Shown piece by piece: positions 1 to 7,635 of a stretch of DNA of 52,343 nucleotides. Each line of letters opens with the position of its first letter. Position 1 is the stretch's first letter. Source of the DNA: Flavobacteriaceae bacterium. Its GTDB lineage: Bacteria; Bacteroidota; Bacteroidia; Flavobacteriales; Flavobacteriaceae. Below the pieces are notes generated by a model, which made no database searches, was not told where the DNA came from, and saw only the letters and a list, made by a program, of their open reading frames with translations. The stretch is from NCBI GenBank assembly GCA_027080135.1, contig JALWUJ010000112.1, forward strand, positions 1-52,343, in the 5' to 3' direction. A program made the position numbers and the translations under genes.

Positions 1-1
1 A

Positions 2-994
2 AGACCCGATTTAGCACAAGAATTAGTTTCAGATTTAACCGAAGAAATTCTAGCAGGACATTTGTACGACTCTCTTCGAAAAAAAATAATGCCTTTAAGC
101 GACCACTTAATTGTATATCCAAATCACGGTGCGGGGTCTGCTTGTGGTAAAAACATGAGTGCCGAAACTACCGATACTTTAGGACATCAAAAAGAAGTAA
201 ATTACGCTTTACGAGCCAATATGAATCGTGAGGAATTTATAGAAGAAGTGCTAGCAGGTTTATCAGCACCACCTAAATATTTTCCACAAAATGTAATGAT
301 GAACATTCAGGGTTATGAAAGCATAGATTCAGTAATGGAAAAAGGAAAAACACCTTTATCTCCTGAAGCTTTTGAAGTAGCAGCCAACGAAACGGGTGCT
401 ATTGTTATTGATGTTCGTCATCAACACGAGTACGCTAAAGGACATATTCCCAGTTCAATTTTTATAGGTTTGGATGGTGAATTTGCTCCTTGGGTTGGTG
501 CACTTATTGCAGATGTTAAACAACCTATTTTATTAATTGCTCCTAAAGGAAGAGAAAACGAAGCTTTAATTAGACTTTCAAGAGTTGGTTTTGATAATAC
601 CATCGGTTATTTAAATGGAGGGTTTGAAGCATGGAAAAATGCAGGAATGGAATACGATAAAGTTTCGGCAGTTTATGCCTTAGATTTAAAAAATGCTATT
701 GAAAATGAAAAAGCAATCGTTTATGATGTAAGAAAAGAATCTGAATACAAAGCAGAACACGTGATTGGTGCAAAACATACCTGTTTAAGTACTTTAGTAA
801 ATCATATATCTGAATACCCAACAGACCAAAAATTTTACCTTCATTGCGAAGGCGGTTATCGTTCAATGATTGCTTCATCTATATTAAAAAACAGAGGCAT
901 ACATAATTTAATTGATGTTGACGGAGGATTCGAATCTATTAAAGAAGTAGGAATTCCGTTAACCAATTATGTTTGTCCATCAACTTTAAATTAA
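2..994 (+). CDS. Persulfide dioxygenase-rhodanese fusion (CstB-like), 5' end outside window
   Basis: The frame is open to the left window edge, so only the C-terminal part is visible. It begins in the tail of a metallo-beta-lactamase fold, where PNHGAGSACG carries a likely metal-ligand His. Two rhodanese modules follow. The first (AIVIDVRHQHEY onward) has no catalytic Cys: the loop reads IAPKGREN. The second has an intact loop, CEGGYRS. MBL plus inactive plus active rhodanese is the CstB layout, in which glutathione- or CoA-type persulfides are oxidised and sulfur is transferred to sulfite. It lies 4 nt upstream of another rhodanese, and a sulfide:quinone oxidoreductase gene sits about 7 kb away. 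Function is inferred from family architecture; cytoplasmic location is likely. Confidence 0.85.
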   Translation, partial: RPDLAQELVSDLTEEILAGHLYDSLRKKIMPLSDHLIVYPNHGAGSACGKNMSAETTDTLGHQKEVNYALRANMNREEFIEEVLAGLSAPPKYFPQNVMMNIQGYESIDSVMEKGKTPLSPEAFEVAANETGAIVIDVRHQHEYAKGHIPSSIFIGLDGEFAPWVGALIADVKQPILLIAPKGRENEALIRLSRVGFDNTIGYLNGGFEAWKNAGMEYDKVSAVYALDLKNAIENEKAIVYDVRKESEYKAEHVIGAKHTCLSTLVNHISEYPTDQKFYLHCEGGYRSMIASSILKNRGIHNLIDVDGGFESIKEVGIPLTNYVCPSTLN

Positions 995-998
995 TTAA

Positions 999-1322
999 AT
1001 GAAAAATATAAACTATCAAGAGTGGAAAGAATTAGTAGCAAACGATGAAAAAGCAGTCATCATCGATTGCAGATCTGAATTTGAATGGAACGATGGCGTT
1101 ATTGAAAACGCCAACTTAATAGACATTTTCGACTCGCAAGGTTTTATGCACAAAACCAGTAAATTTAACAAAGACAATAACTTTTATGTATATTGTAGAA
1201 GTGGTGTAAGAAGCATTTCTGCTTGTCATTTATTAGAATCTTTAGGATTTAAAAACACATATAACCTTATGGGTGGAATAATGAGTTGGCAAGGGAAAAT
1301 TGTTGCACCTCAGCATAACTAA
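999..1322 (+). CDS. Rhodanese-like sulfurtransferase, single domain, cytoplasmic
   Basis: This 107-residue protein is essentially one rhodanese domain. It has the AVIIDCRSEFEW entry motif and the active loop CRSGVRS with a catalytic Cys. No signal peptide is visible. It starts 4 nt after the MBL-rhodanese stop and is followed by an intrinsic terminator, so the two are co-transcribed. Single-domain rhodaneses carry sulfane sulfur as a protein persulfide. Here the likely job is passing sulfur from, or to, the upstream persulfide dioxygenase. The family call is firm; the exact donor and acceptor are not visible. Confidence 0.88.
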   Translation: MKNINYQEWKELVANDEKAVIIDCRSEFEWNDGVIENANLIDIFDSQGFMHKTSKFNKDNNFYVYCRSGVRSISACHLLESLGFKNTYNLMGGIMSWQGKIVAPQHN

Positions 1323-1374
1323 ATTATTTTAATAACGAAAATATATAAACGCTTTATTGGTTGGTTAGTTAGTT

Positions 1375-1410
1375 AAGGAAGTGGTTTGTTTTTTACGGCC
1401 ACTTCCTTTT
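1375..1410 (+). terminator. Intrinsic terminator after the MBL-rhodanese/rhodanese pair
   Basis: A perfect 10-bp stem (AAGGAAGTGG at 1375-1384 with CCACTTCCTT at 1399-1408) encloses a 14-nt loop and ends in a T run. It lies about 50 nt after the second stop codon and separates this operon from the secreted rhodanese gene. Confidence 0.8.
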
Positions 1411-1453
1411 ATTATTAATCAAATTGCAATATTTTTACATAAATTTAAAAATC

Positions 1454-1837
1454 ATGAAAAAATTACCCTTATTATTATTATTCGTTTTTACTTCATTTAT
1501 GGCAACTTCACAAGAAGTAGCTCAAAAAACTATTATTAAAGTTGATAACGTTGCAACTTTTAAAAGCGAAGTTCTTGGAAAAAATGTGCAACTTGTAGAT
1601 GTTCGTACTCCAGATGAATACAACGAAGGAAAAATAGACGATGCTATAAACATCGATTATTTTGATCAAGATAACTTTGCCAAAGCTTTCGAAAAATTAG
1701 ATAAAAACAAACCTGTTTATGTATATTGTCGCTCAGGACATAGAAGCCATGAATCTGCAGTTTTATTAGAGAAAATGGGCTTTAAAGAAATTCACGATTT
1801 AGATGGTGGATACCTTGCTTGGAGTGCTAAAAATTAA
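1454..1837 (+). CDS. Secreted rhodanese-like sulfurtransferase
   Basis: The start is placed at the ATG giving MKKLPLLLLFVFTSFMATSQ, a clear Sec signal peptide. An upstream in-frame start would put a hydrophilic stretch before it. The mature part is one rhodanese domain with VDVRTPDEY and an intact loop CRSGHRS. The 127-residue protein should work in the periplasm, unlike the preceding cytoplasmic rhodanese. It is the first gene after a terminator and is followed 4 nt later by the CxxC metal-binding protein. Periplasmic rhodaneses may trap sulfane sulfur or deliver it to exported thiols; the substrate is unknown. Confidence 0.87.
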   Translation: MKKLPLLLLFVFTSFMATSQEVAQKTIIKVDNVATFKSEVLGKNVQLVDVRTPDEYNEGKIDDAINIDYFDQDNFAKAFEKLDKNKPVYVYCRSGHRSHESAVLLEKMGFKEIHDLDGGYLAWSAKN

Positions 1838-1841
1838 AAAT

Positions 1842-2111
1842 ATGACCTCATCTCTCATTGTGCAAAATTTAAAATGCGGTGGTTGTGCTAATACAATTAC
1901 CACTAAAATCTCCGCTTTAGAAAACATAAGCAATGTTACTGTAGATATAGAAACTTCTACGGTTACTTTTGAAGCTGTTTCAGAAGAAAATATCGTTCAA
2001 GTAAAAACAAAATTAGCAACAATTGGTTATCCCGAAGTGGGTGATTCTAACTCGGTGGTTTCAAAAGCAAAATCGTTTGTAAGTTGTGCTACTGGGAAAA
2101 TGTCTAACTAA
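1842..2111 (+). CDS. Heavy-metal-associated (HMA/CopZ-like) CxxC protein
   Basis: The ATG 4 nt after the previous stop is preferred over an upstream start lying inside the rhodanese gene. The 89-residue product has a ferredoxin-fold HMA pattern with KCGGCANTI near residues 11-19, giving C12-x-x-C15 for Cu(I) or a similar soft metal. It has an unusual C-terminal tail with a further Cys (SCATGKM). HMA proteins are copper chaperones or regulatory domains. Placement between a periplasmic rhodanese and a haem lipoprotein suggests a link between thiol/sulfane sulfur and metal handling, which is inference. Confidence 0.82.
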   Translation: MTSSLIVQNLKCGGCANTITTKISALENISNVTVDIETSTVTFEAVSEENIVQVKTKLATIGYPEVGDSNSVVSKAKSFVSCATGKMSN

Positions 2112-2122
2112 ATTTAATTTTT

Positions 2123-2734
2123 ATGAAAACTCCTTTTTACCTTTCAATTTTAGTAATACTTTTTTTCACTTCTTGTAAAAACGAAACTAAAGAAATTGAT
2201 AGTTCAAAAAAGGCTAAAGAATTAAAAGAAATGGTTTCTAAGATAAACCCTTCCAATGCACAAATAGGTTTGGATATGGTTTTTACTACCAAAGCCCAAT
2301 TAGGGAAAACCCTTATGGAAACTATAGCAAAAAAAGGCACTAACGAAGCTTTAAAATATTGTAATATAAAAGCAATTCCACTTACAGATAGTATGGCAAC
2401 GGTTCATTTGTCTAGAATTAAAAGAGTTTCAGATAAAACAAGAAACCCAAATAATAAGGCGAATGAAACCGAATTAAAAAATATAGAAGCATTCAAAAAA
2501 ATGCTTTCTAATGGAAAAGATATTTCTCCCATTTTAGAAACTAAAAACGATAGTGTATATTTTTACTATCCCATTGTTACCAATGGAATGTGCTTAAAAT
2601 GTCACGGAAATCCAGATACCATAGAAAAAGATGTTTTAGCAAGTTTAAAAGAGCTTTATCCTTATGATACCGCCTTGGGTTATTCGGAAAATGAAGTGCG
2701 AGGAATTTGGAGTATTCAGTTTAAAAGTAAGTAA
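2123..2734 (+). CDS. Tll0287-like (DUF3365) haem-binding lipoprotein
   Basis: The N-terminus [13 protein letters not shown] is a lipoprotein signal with the lipobox Cys about residue 18. Near residues 157-161 the sequence CLKCH is a c-type haem attachment motif. The flanking pattern ([15 protein letters not shown], then [20 protein letters not shown]) matches the Tll0287/DUF3365 family, which often forms sensor modules or free periplasmic haem proteins. At 203 residues it is a stand-alone version. It sits between the CxxC HMA gene and thioredoxin, so a redox role in the periplasm is likely. The electron partner is not identifiable here. Confidence 0.8.
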   Translation: MKTPFYLSILVILFFTSCKNETKEIDSSKKAKELKEMVSKINPSNAQIGLDMVFTTKAQLGKTLMETIAKKGTNEALKYCNIKAIPLTDSMATVHLSRIKRVSDKTRNPNNKANETELKNIEAFKKMLSNGKDISPILETKNDSVYFYYPIVTNGMCLKCHGNPDTIEKDVLASLKELYPYDTALGYSENEVRGIWSIQFKSK

Positions 2735-2738
2735 ATTT

Positions 2739-3035
2739 ATGAGTAGTTTTTTTGAAATTACTGCCAGTGAAAAACCTGTTTTAATCGATTTTTTTGCCGA
2801 ATGGTGCGGTCCTTGTAAAATGATGTCTCCCATTTTAAAAGAAGTAAAAGATACTATGGGCGACAAAATTAAAGTGCTAAAAGTAGATGTAGATAAAAAC
2901 CAACGATTAGCAACTGCCCTAAATGTGAAGGGCGTTCCTACACTCGTACTTTATAAAAACAACAAATTACTTTGGCGACAATCGGGAGTGGTTCAAAAAA
3001 ATGATATTATTTCAAAAATTAATGAATATCTTTAG
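2739..3035 (+). CDS. Thioredoxin
   Basis: The ATG just after the haem lipoprotein stop gives a 98-residue protein of ordinary thioredoxin length; an earlier start would overlap the upstream gene. The active site is W22-C-G-P-C26 within [19 protein letters not shown], and the cis-proline region [11 protein letters not shown] is present. No signal peptide is visible, so it should be cytoplasmic. Thioredoxins reduce protein disulfides and also persulfides. Being last in a run with rhodaneses and an HMA protein, it may regenerate persulfidated rhodaneses, which is inference from context. Confidence 0.92.
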   Translation: MSSFFEITASEKPVLIDFFAEWCGPCKMMSPILKEVKDTMGDKIKVLKVDVDKNQRLATALNVKGVPTLVLYKNNKLLWRQSGVVQKNDIISKINEYL

Positions 3036-3050
3036 ACTTTAATTAAAGTC
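3035..3050 (+). terminator. Possible weak terminator hairpin after thioredoxin
   Basis: The 16-nt perfect palindrome GACTTTAATTAAAGTC begins on the last base of the thioredoxin stop codon and is followed by ATTCTTT. The stem is short and AT-rich, so it may only slow transcription or mark the 3' end. Confidence 0.35.
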
Positions 3051-3087
3051 ATTCTTTACAATCATTAATTTAACTTTCATTTTAATT

Positions 3088-3558
3088 ATGAAAAATTTCT
3101 TTTTTATTATTATTCTCATTTTTAGTTTCCATATTTCAATTGGGCAAAATTTCAAACAAATAGCAAATTACGAATTTCAAACAACCGAAAGTTACAGCAC
3201 AGAAAAGCCTAAAGTTCTAGCCTGTGCCAATTACTTGTTTGAAAACCCTGCTGACAAAAATGAAATAAATAGATTGACTTCCATTCAATACATTATAAAA
3301 TGGATGACAGGTACACCAGACTATACTTTTGATATTGGAGATGAAGCTTCAGAATTAACAAAAGGAAATTCAGATTTGTTAGGACTTTATATGGCTGCTA
3401 TGACAAAAGTGGTACTTGAAAATAATGGTGAGAATTTGACAAGTGTAGAAATTTATAATCAATCAGAAGAAATTTTGGTTAATTATTGTTCAAATCCAGA
3501 TAATAAGATGAAACCTTCAAAAAAAATAAAAAAGATAATTAAAAGTAAAAAAGGCTAA
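3088..3558 (+). CDS. Hypothetical secreted protein
   Basis: This 156-residue protein starts with MKNFFFIIILIFSFHISIGQ, a Sec signal peptide ending in GQ. The mature part has no motif I recognise. It contains two scattered Cys residues (LACANYL and VNYCSNP) and a lysine-rich C-terminus (KKIKKIIKSKKG). The pattern of Trp, Asp and conserved-looking TSIQYIIKWMTGTPDYTF suggests a flavobacterial family of unknown function. It is separated from thioredoxin by 52 nt and precedes the methyltransferase by 18 nt. No function is proposed. Confidence 0.7.
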   Translation: MKNFFFIIILIFSFHISIGQNFKQIANYEFQTTESYSTEKPKVLACANYLFENPADKNEINRLTSIQYIIKWMTGTPDYTFDIGDEASELTKGNSDLLGLYMAAMTKVVLENNGENLTSVEIYNQSEEILVNYCSNPDNKMKPSKKIKKIIKSKKG

Positions 3559-3576
3559 AACAAATTGTAATGAACA

Positions 3577-4158
3577 ATGATGTTAGATGAAAATTTTTGG
3601 GACAGCCGCTATCAATCCGACAATACAGGTTGGGATTTAGGACGAATTTCTACTCCGTTAAAGGAATATTTTGACCAACTCAACAACAAAGATTTAAAAA
3701 TTTTAATCCCAGGTGGCGGGAATTCTTATGAAGCAGAATACCTGCATAACAAAGGATTTACAAATGTTTATGTAGTCGATTTATCGAAAACTGCTTTGAA
3801 GAATATTCAAAAAAGAATTCTGAGTTTTCCCAATGAACATTTAATTCATGCAAACTTTTTTGAACTTCAAGATACTTTCGACCTCATCATAGAACAAACT
3901 TTTTTTTGTGCTATAAATACCGATCTTCGTCCGAAATATGCTATTAAAGCAAGTGAATTATTAAACCCAAAAGGGAAGCTGGTGGGTTTATTTTTTAATG
4001 TTCCTTTGTATGATAATCGCCCACCATTTGGCGGAAATAAAGAAGAATATATTCCTTACTTTCAACCTTATTTTAATCTTGAAATTATAGAACCTTGTTA
4101 TAATTCGGTTTCAGAAAGAAAAGATCAAGAATTATTTATTAAATTCATAAAAAAATAA
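3577..4158 (+). CDS. TPMT-family S-adenosylmethionine methyltransferase
   Basis: The N-terminal pattern FWDSRYQSDNTGWDLGRIS, then ILIPGGGNSYEAEYL and VYVVDLS, matches thiopurine S-methyltransferase-like SAM enzymes (class I Rossmann fold, SAM loop IPGGGNS). Length is 193 residues, usual for the family. ATGATG gives two equivalent starts (3577 or 3580). Relatives methylate thiols, halides, thiocyanate or hydrosulfide. It lies directly upstream of a Crp/Fnr regulator in a sulfide-related island, so a small sulfur compound is a reasonable substrate guess. The substrate is not shown by the sequence. Confidence 0.8.
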   Translation: MMLDENFWDSRYQSDNTGWDLGRISTPLKEYFDQLNNKDLKILIPGGGNSYEAEYLHNKGFTNVYVVDLSKTALKNIQKRILSFPNEHLIHANFFELQDTFDLIIEQTFFCAINTDLRPKYAIKASELLNPKGKLVGLFFNVPLYDNRPPFGGNKEEYIPYFQPYFNLEIIEPCYNSVSERKDQELFIKFIKK

Positions 4159-4162
4159 TTCG

Positions 4163-4801
4163 ATGATTTCAAAAGCCCTTGAAACCAATTTTCCAGATTT
4201 GGCAAAAATGCCAGATTTAAAAAAGGAATTAATTGCCATAAGCAGCATTCATACTTTTGAAGCGGGAACGGTAATTTTAAAACAAGGCGGTTATATTAAA
4301 GTGATACCCTTATTAATTTCAGGATTGGCAAAAGTGTTTAAAGAGGAAGCCGAAAACGGAAACGAGGTGCTTTTATACTACATAAAACCTGGGGAAAGTT
4401 GTGCGATGTCTATGCTCACATTACTTAGAAATGATAAAAGTAAAATCAAAGCTGTAATTGAAGAAGATGCTGAGGTGGTTGTAATTCCTTCAGATAAAGC
4501 TTTAAAAATTGCTCAGAAATATCCTGTTTGGAACGCGTTTGTTTATGAACTCATTAACCAAAAATACGATGAACTTTTAAACGTAGTAGAAATTTTAACT
4601 TTTTCAAATAAAGACAAACGTCTTTTAGAATACCTTAAAAAAGAAGCCCGACTAAAAGGAAATTCTATTTTAAAAACTACTCACCAACACATTGCCTACG
4701 ATTTAGGCTCTTCACGGGAAGTGATTTCAAGACTTTTAAAAAAATTAGAAAATGAAGGAGTTGTAAAACTTCGACAAGGGGAAGTTGAAATATTAAGATA
4801 A
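4163..4801 (+). CDS. Crp/Fnr-family transcription regulator
   Basis: This 212-residue protein has an N-terminal cyclic-nucleotide-binding fold (residues about 28-115, FEAGTVILKQGG), a dimerisation helix, and a C-terminal winged helix (about 150-212). The recognition helix SSREVISRLLKKL places R185, E186 and R190 exactly as R180, E181 and R185 of E. coli CRP, which read TGTGA. It lacks the N-terminal FNR Fe-S cysteines; the only Cys is C80 in GESCAMSM. It is 4 nt after the methyltransferase. Three Crp-like dyads lie in the next 5 kb and are likely targets. The effector is unknown; a sulfide-derived or redox signal is inference. Confidence 0.9.
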   Translation: MISKALETNFPDLAKMPDLKKELIAISSIHTFEAGTVILKQGGYIKVIPLLISGLAKVFKEEAENGNEVLLYYIKPGESCAMSMLTLLRNDKSKIKAVIEEDAEVVVIPSDKALKIAQKYPVWNAFVYELINQKYDELLNVVEILTFSNKDKRLLEYLKKEARLKGNSILKTTHQHIAYDLGSSREVISRLLKKLENEGVVKLRQGEVEILR

Positions 4802-4808
4802 GCTGTTT

Positions 4809-5504
4809 ATGAATAAAAAAATCTGCATTACAGGAGCGAGTAAGGGAATTGGTTTAGCGGAAGCAAAACTACTTTCCGATAATAATGAACTGTTTCTACA
4901 CGCTTCAAAAAAAGCATCTTTTAACAACCTCTCTTTTCCAAATGCTTCTTTTTTTAGTCACGATTTTACACAATTAGAAAATATTGATGTTTTTGTAAAA
5001 GAACTTCAAGAAAAAACAGAATCGTTGGATGTTTTGGTAAATAATGCAGGTTTGATGTTTATTGAAAATTTCTCAGAATTTCCAGATAAAGACATCAATA
5101 CTTTACTTACTTTAAACCTACATGCACAATTATTGGTTACAAAAAAACTGATTCCGTTACTTTTACAAAGTAAAGATCCTCATATTATTTTTATGTCCTC
5201 GATGTCAGCAAAAAACCGAATAATCGGCGAATCTGTTTACGCTGCCACCAAAGCTGGAATTATGCAATTTGCTCACGTTTTACGTAACGAACTTGCTGGT
5301 AAAATTCGTGTTTCTACCATTCATTCTTGGGGAGTAAATACCTGGAACGACACTGAAGGAGCTGAAATCCTCACTCCCGAAAACATTGCAGAAACCTTAG
5401 AATTTATCATCTCTAGAAAACGTCCGTTTTTGGTTGAATCTATAGACCTTGGACATGAGTCTCATTGGAATGGTGCGGCTGCTCCTTGGTCGCCGGAGGT
5501 TTAA
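4809..5504 (+). CDS. Short-chain dehydrogenase/reductase (SDR)
   Basis: A classical SDR of 231 residues. It has the nucleotide loop TGASKGIG (residues 8-15), the structural NNAG (78-81), catalytic Ser in FMSSMS (about 130) and the Y144-x-x-x-K148 pair in YAATKAG. It therefore reduces or oxidises a carbonyl/alcohol with NAD(P)H. It is the last gene of the plus-strand run, 8 nt after the Crp/Fnr regulator, and is followed by a palindromic repeat. The substrate cannot be deduced. Confidence 0.88.
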   Translation: MNKKICITGASKGIGLAEAKLLSDNNELFLHASKKASFNNLSFPNASFFSHDFTQLENIDVFVKELQEKTESLDVLVNNAGLMFIENFSEFPDKDINTLLTLNLHAQLLVTKKLIPLLLQSKDPHIIFMSSMSAKNRIIGESVYAATKAGIMQFAHVLRNELAGKIRVSTIHSWGVNTWNDTEGAEILTPENIAETLEFIISRKRPFLVESIDLGHESHWNGAAAPWSPEV

Positions 5505-5514
5505 TTTTCCTCCT

Positions 5515-5541
5515 CCTGCAAGGTTTTAAAAACCTTGTAGG
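5515..5541. repeat. 27-bp palindromic intergenic repeat (copy 1, AGGTTTTAAAAACCT core)
   Basis: A near-perfect palindrome starts CCTGCAAGG, has the core GTTTTAAAAAC and ends CCTTGTAGG. Two further 27-nt members lie at 31420-31446 and 31509-31535 with the outer arm changed. A degenerate half copy follows at about 5569-5588 (GGTTTCCAAAGCCTTGTAGG). It lies between convergent genes, where it could fold as a bidirectional terminator. Confidence 0.75.
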
Positions 5542-5638
5542 TATTATTTCAAGACATTCAACTTTATTGGTTTCCAAAGCCTTGTAGGGATTCCAAGAAA
5601 CAAGACCTCACAGATTTCCAAAACCAGTGAGCTCTTAA

Positions 5639-6514
5639 TTAATCCTTCCTAAAACCAGTAAACAACTGACCAATAAATGTTTTAGGGAATGTATCCTCAT
5701 CAGGAAAACCCAACTCGATTGTACCGCTTTCTTCAGGAACATAATTAGTTTTAAAAATATAATCCCAAATACTTAAACTTATCCCAAAGTTGATACCTTG
5801 CGGTTTATCTTCAGGAAGTGCTTTTACGTGATGATATAAATGCATTACTGAGTTGTTGAAAATGTATTTAAATGGCCCCCAAGTTATTTTAATATTCGCG
5901 TGATTTAAATGTCCAATACCAATGGCGATAAAGTGAACGATGTAGGCTTGTTCGGGTTCAAAACCACCCAAAATCATTACACCAAAAGTTTTAAGAGGTT
6001 TGTACAAAATATTCTCCATCCAATGGTACCGAAGATGTGCTGCAAACCCCATTTCTTTTACCGAATGATGCACTTTATGAAATCGCCAAAGAATTTCATA
6101 TTTATGAAGCAAGACGTGTGTGAGCCATTGCACAAAATCCAAAACAATAAAGAAAATCAATAGCTGAAGCCAATTAGCCCAATTTGAAATGTCGATTAAT
6201 GATAGGCTTTTGTTGGAGAGTCCTGCCTCAGAAAAAAAAACTCCTAAAACATTATATACTCCATTAATAATTATTGAAAAAATAAAGAAATTAAAAAACA
6301 TGTAAAACCCATCCAACCAAAAATCTTTTCGAATAATCGACTGTTTTTTACGCCAAGGAAAAGCAATTTCCAATAACCAAACCACTATCGATATAGCCAT
6401 CAAACCCCAAAAATAATTGGTGTACCAAGGCACATAAAATAAAATGGAATCCCAAGTCCATTGGAGAGTTCCCATAAATCCTTCGATAAATGCGTTGCTA
6501 TATTTTTCCATCAT
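5639..6514 (-). CDS. Sterol desaturase / fatty acid hydroxylase family membrane protein
   Basis: This 291-residue protein has several hydrophobic segments and the di-iron His boxes of the fatty-acid-hydroxylase superfamily. These are HVLLH (about 133), HKVHHS (about 146), and a C-terminal HLYHH, with GHLNHAN between. It should oxidise a lipid C-H bond in the inner membrane using O2. It overlaps the end of the upstream methyltransferase by 17 nt (a second Met at 6511 would shorten this), so the two form an operon. The lipid substrate is not visible; carotenoid, sterol-like or ether-lipid substrates are all known for relatives. Confidence 0.87.
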   Translation of the reverse strand: MMEKYSNAFIEGFMGTLQWTWDSILFYVPWYTNYFWGLMAISIVVWLLEIAFPWRKKQSIIRKDFWLDGFYMFFNFFIFSIIINGVYNVLGVFFSEAGLSNKSLSLIDISNWANWLQLLIFFIVLDFVQWLTHVLLHKYEILWRFHKVHHSVKEMGFAAHLRYHWMENILYKPLKTFGVMILGGFEPEQAYIVHFIAIGIGHLNHANIKITWGPFKYIFNNSVMHLYHHVKALPEDKPQGINFGISLSIWDYIFKTNYVPEESGTIELGFPDEDTFPKTFIGQLFTGFRKD

Positions 6515-7112
6515 ATGGTTTTTGAAGTACTAAAGTCGTCATTACTCTCAAATCATTAACATTAACGGTCTTAAAAGTTTCTAACATTTTGAATTGATGT
6601 TTATTTTGCAATTCTAAAAATAATGCTTTGGTTAATAGAAAACGGGTAGTTCCGTCGGGAAGTTGGAAAACTCCTTCGGAAACAGAAATTAATTTATCTT
6701 CAATTCCGATATCTGAAGCAACTCTAATAAAAATGGAGCCTTTGGGTTTTAGTACTCGAAATAATTCAGAAAACATTTTTTTAAAATGGGAAGTATTTTC
6801 AGCAAAATGTAACACTGCATTGCATATTATATGATTGAAAAAATCTGTTTCAAAAGGTAATGTATCAACATTAGCGACGGAAAAATTAGTAGCTTGATTG
6901 GGATACAAGGATTTCAGTTTTTCTATTTGTGTTTTGTTTTGGTCAACTCCGAAGATTTCGAAATTATTATGGTAAAACCAATGCAAGTTTCTTCCACTTC
7001 CGCAGCCAGCATCTAAAATTATTTCAGAAGAAAAGTATCTGCCCTTAACAATCTGATCTATTAAATAAATGTCAGTGTTTCCTAATATTTTGTTTATCAT
7101 GTTGTTTTTCAT
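6498..7112 (-). CDS. Class I SAM-dependent methyltransferase
   Basis: The 204-residue sequence has SAM motif I DAGCGSGRNLHW, acidic loop FGVDQNK, and the FNHIICNAVLHF/LKPKGSIFIRV motifs of the Methyltransf_11/25 group. No membrane segment is seen. It is translationally coupled to the sterol-desaturase-like gene, so it may modify the same lipid or a precursor. Its start is only 12 nt from the Crp-like dyad at 7124-7139, so this site could also affect the minus strand. The substrate is unknown. Confidence 0.85.
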   Translation of the reverse strand: MKNNMINKILGNTDIYLIDQIVKGRYFSSEIILDAGCGSGRNLHWFYHNNFEIFGVDQNKTQIEKLKSLYPNQATNFSVANVDTLPFETDFFNHIICNAVLHFAENTSHFKKMFSELFRVLKPKGSIFIRVASDIGIEDKLISVSEGVFQLPDGTTRFLLTKALFLELQNKHQFKMLETFKTVNVNDLRVMTTLVLQKPYDGKI

Positions 7113-7123
7113 ATATTTATGCT

Positions 7124-7168
7124 TGTGACCAATGTCACATGATTTTATAATTTCAACCTTTACTTTTA
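7124..7168 (+). promoter_or_regulatory. Crp-like operator plus -7 box (promoter for DUF2892 gene)
   Basis: TGTGACCAATGTCACA (7124-7139) is a perfect 6-4-6 dyad and also fits TGTGA-N6-TCACA. TACTTTTA at 7161-7168 resembles the Bacteroidetes TAnnTTTG box, with no clear -33 TTG. The dyad centre is 33 nt from the box centre, the spacing of a class II activator site near -41. The same spacing recurs at 7636 and 9033. Confidence 0.65.
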
Positions 7169-7172
7169 CTTT

Positions 7173-7259
7173 ATGAATTTAAACAAAATAATTAAACTTG
7201 TTCTGTCTTGTATTATCTGCATTGGTATTATAACAGTAATTGTTTTGTTGTTTAAATAA
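7173..7259 (+). CDS. 28-residue putative single-pass membrane peptide
   Basis: ATG-to-TAA encodes a peptide beginning MNLNKIIKLVLSC and ending in VIVLLFK, nearly all one hydrophobic helix with two Cys (SCIICIG). It begins about where transcription from the preceding Crp-type promoter should start, so translation would be leaderless or nearly so. It precedes the DUF2892 gene by 23 nt. It could be a true membrane peptide, a leader peptide, or chance. Similar conservation in relatives would decide. Confidence 0.35.
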   Translation: MNLNKIIKLVLSCIICIGIITVIVLLFK

Positions 7260-7282
7260 CAAATCTTTTAAATATTTATATT

Positions 7283-7483
7283 ATGAAAAAAAATATGGGC
7301 GGTGTAGACCGCATGATTCGAATTATTATTGCTGCAATAATTGCTGTTCTTTATTTCTTAGACAAAATCCCTGGTACATTAGGGATTGTATTATTGGTTG
7401 CTGCTGGGGTTTTCTTACTTACTAGTTTTATTAACTTTTGCCCATTGTATGCTGTTTTGGGTATTAACACAGGTAAAAAATAA
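7283..7483 (+). CDS. YgaP-like (DUF2892) two-helix membrane protein
   Basis: This 66-residue protein has the DUF2892 signature: an N-terminal MGGVDRMIRI, two transmembrane helices joined by DKIPGTLG, and the closing INFCPLYAVLGINT with a conserved Cys. In E. coli YgaP this domain is fused to a rhodanese. Stand-alone copies often sit beside rhodanese or sulfide genes, as here. Its role may be anchoring or transporting sulfane sulfur at the membrane (inference). Expression probably comes from the Crp-type promoter at 7124-7168. Confidence 0.85.
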   Translation: MKKNMGGVDRMIRIIIAAIIAVLYFLDKIPGTLGIVLLVAAGVFLLTSFINFCPLYAVLGINTGKK

Positions 7484-7536
7484 AATATTTTTAGTATTTT
7501 TACAAAAGAAGCCTTATAAAATTGTTTGTTATTTAT

Positions 7537-7568
7537 CACTATTTTTTAGTTGAATAGGTAAAATAGTG
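7537..7568 (+). terminator. Weak hairpin after DUF2892 gene
   Basis: CACTATTTT (7537-7545) pairs with AAAATAGTG (7560-7568), followed by GCATTTTAAA. The 9-bp AT-rich stem without a long T run makes it only a possible terminator between the DUF2892 gene and the SQR promoter. Confidence 0.35.
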
Positions 7569-7635
7569 GCATTTTAAACGGGCTATTTTTGTGCTAATTT
7601 TCAGCTTACAAATTAGAAGACTAGAGACTCTTCTC

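Noticed and set aside
7240-7425. Alternative 61-residue frame over the DUF2892 gene
   Set aside because: It overlaps the clear DUF2892 coding sequence in another frame and has no recognisable features.
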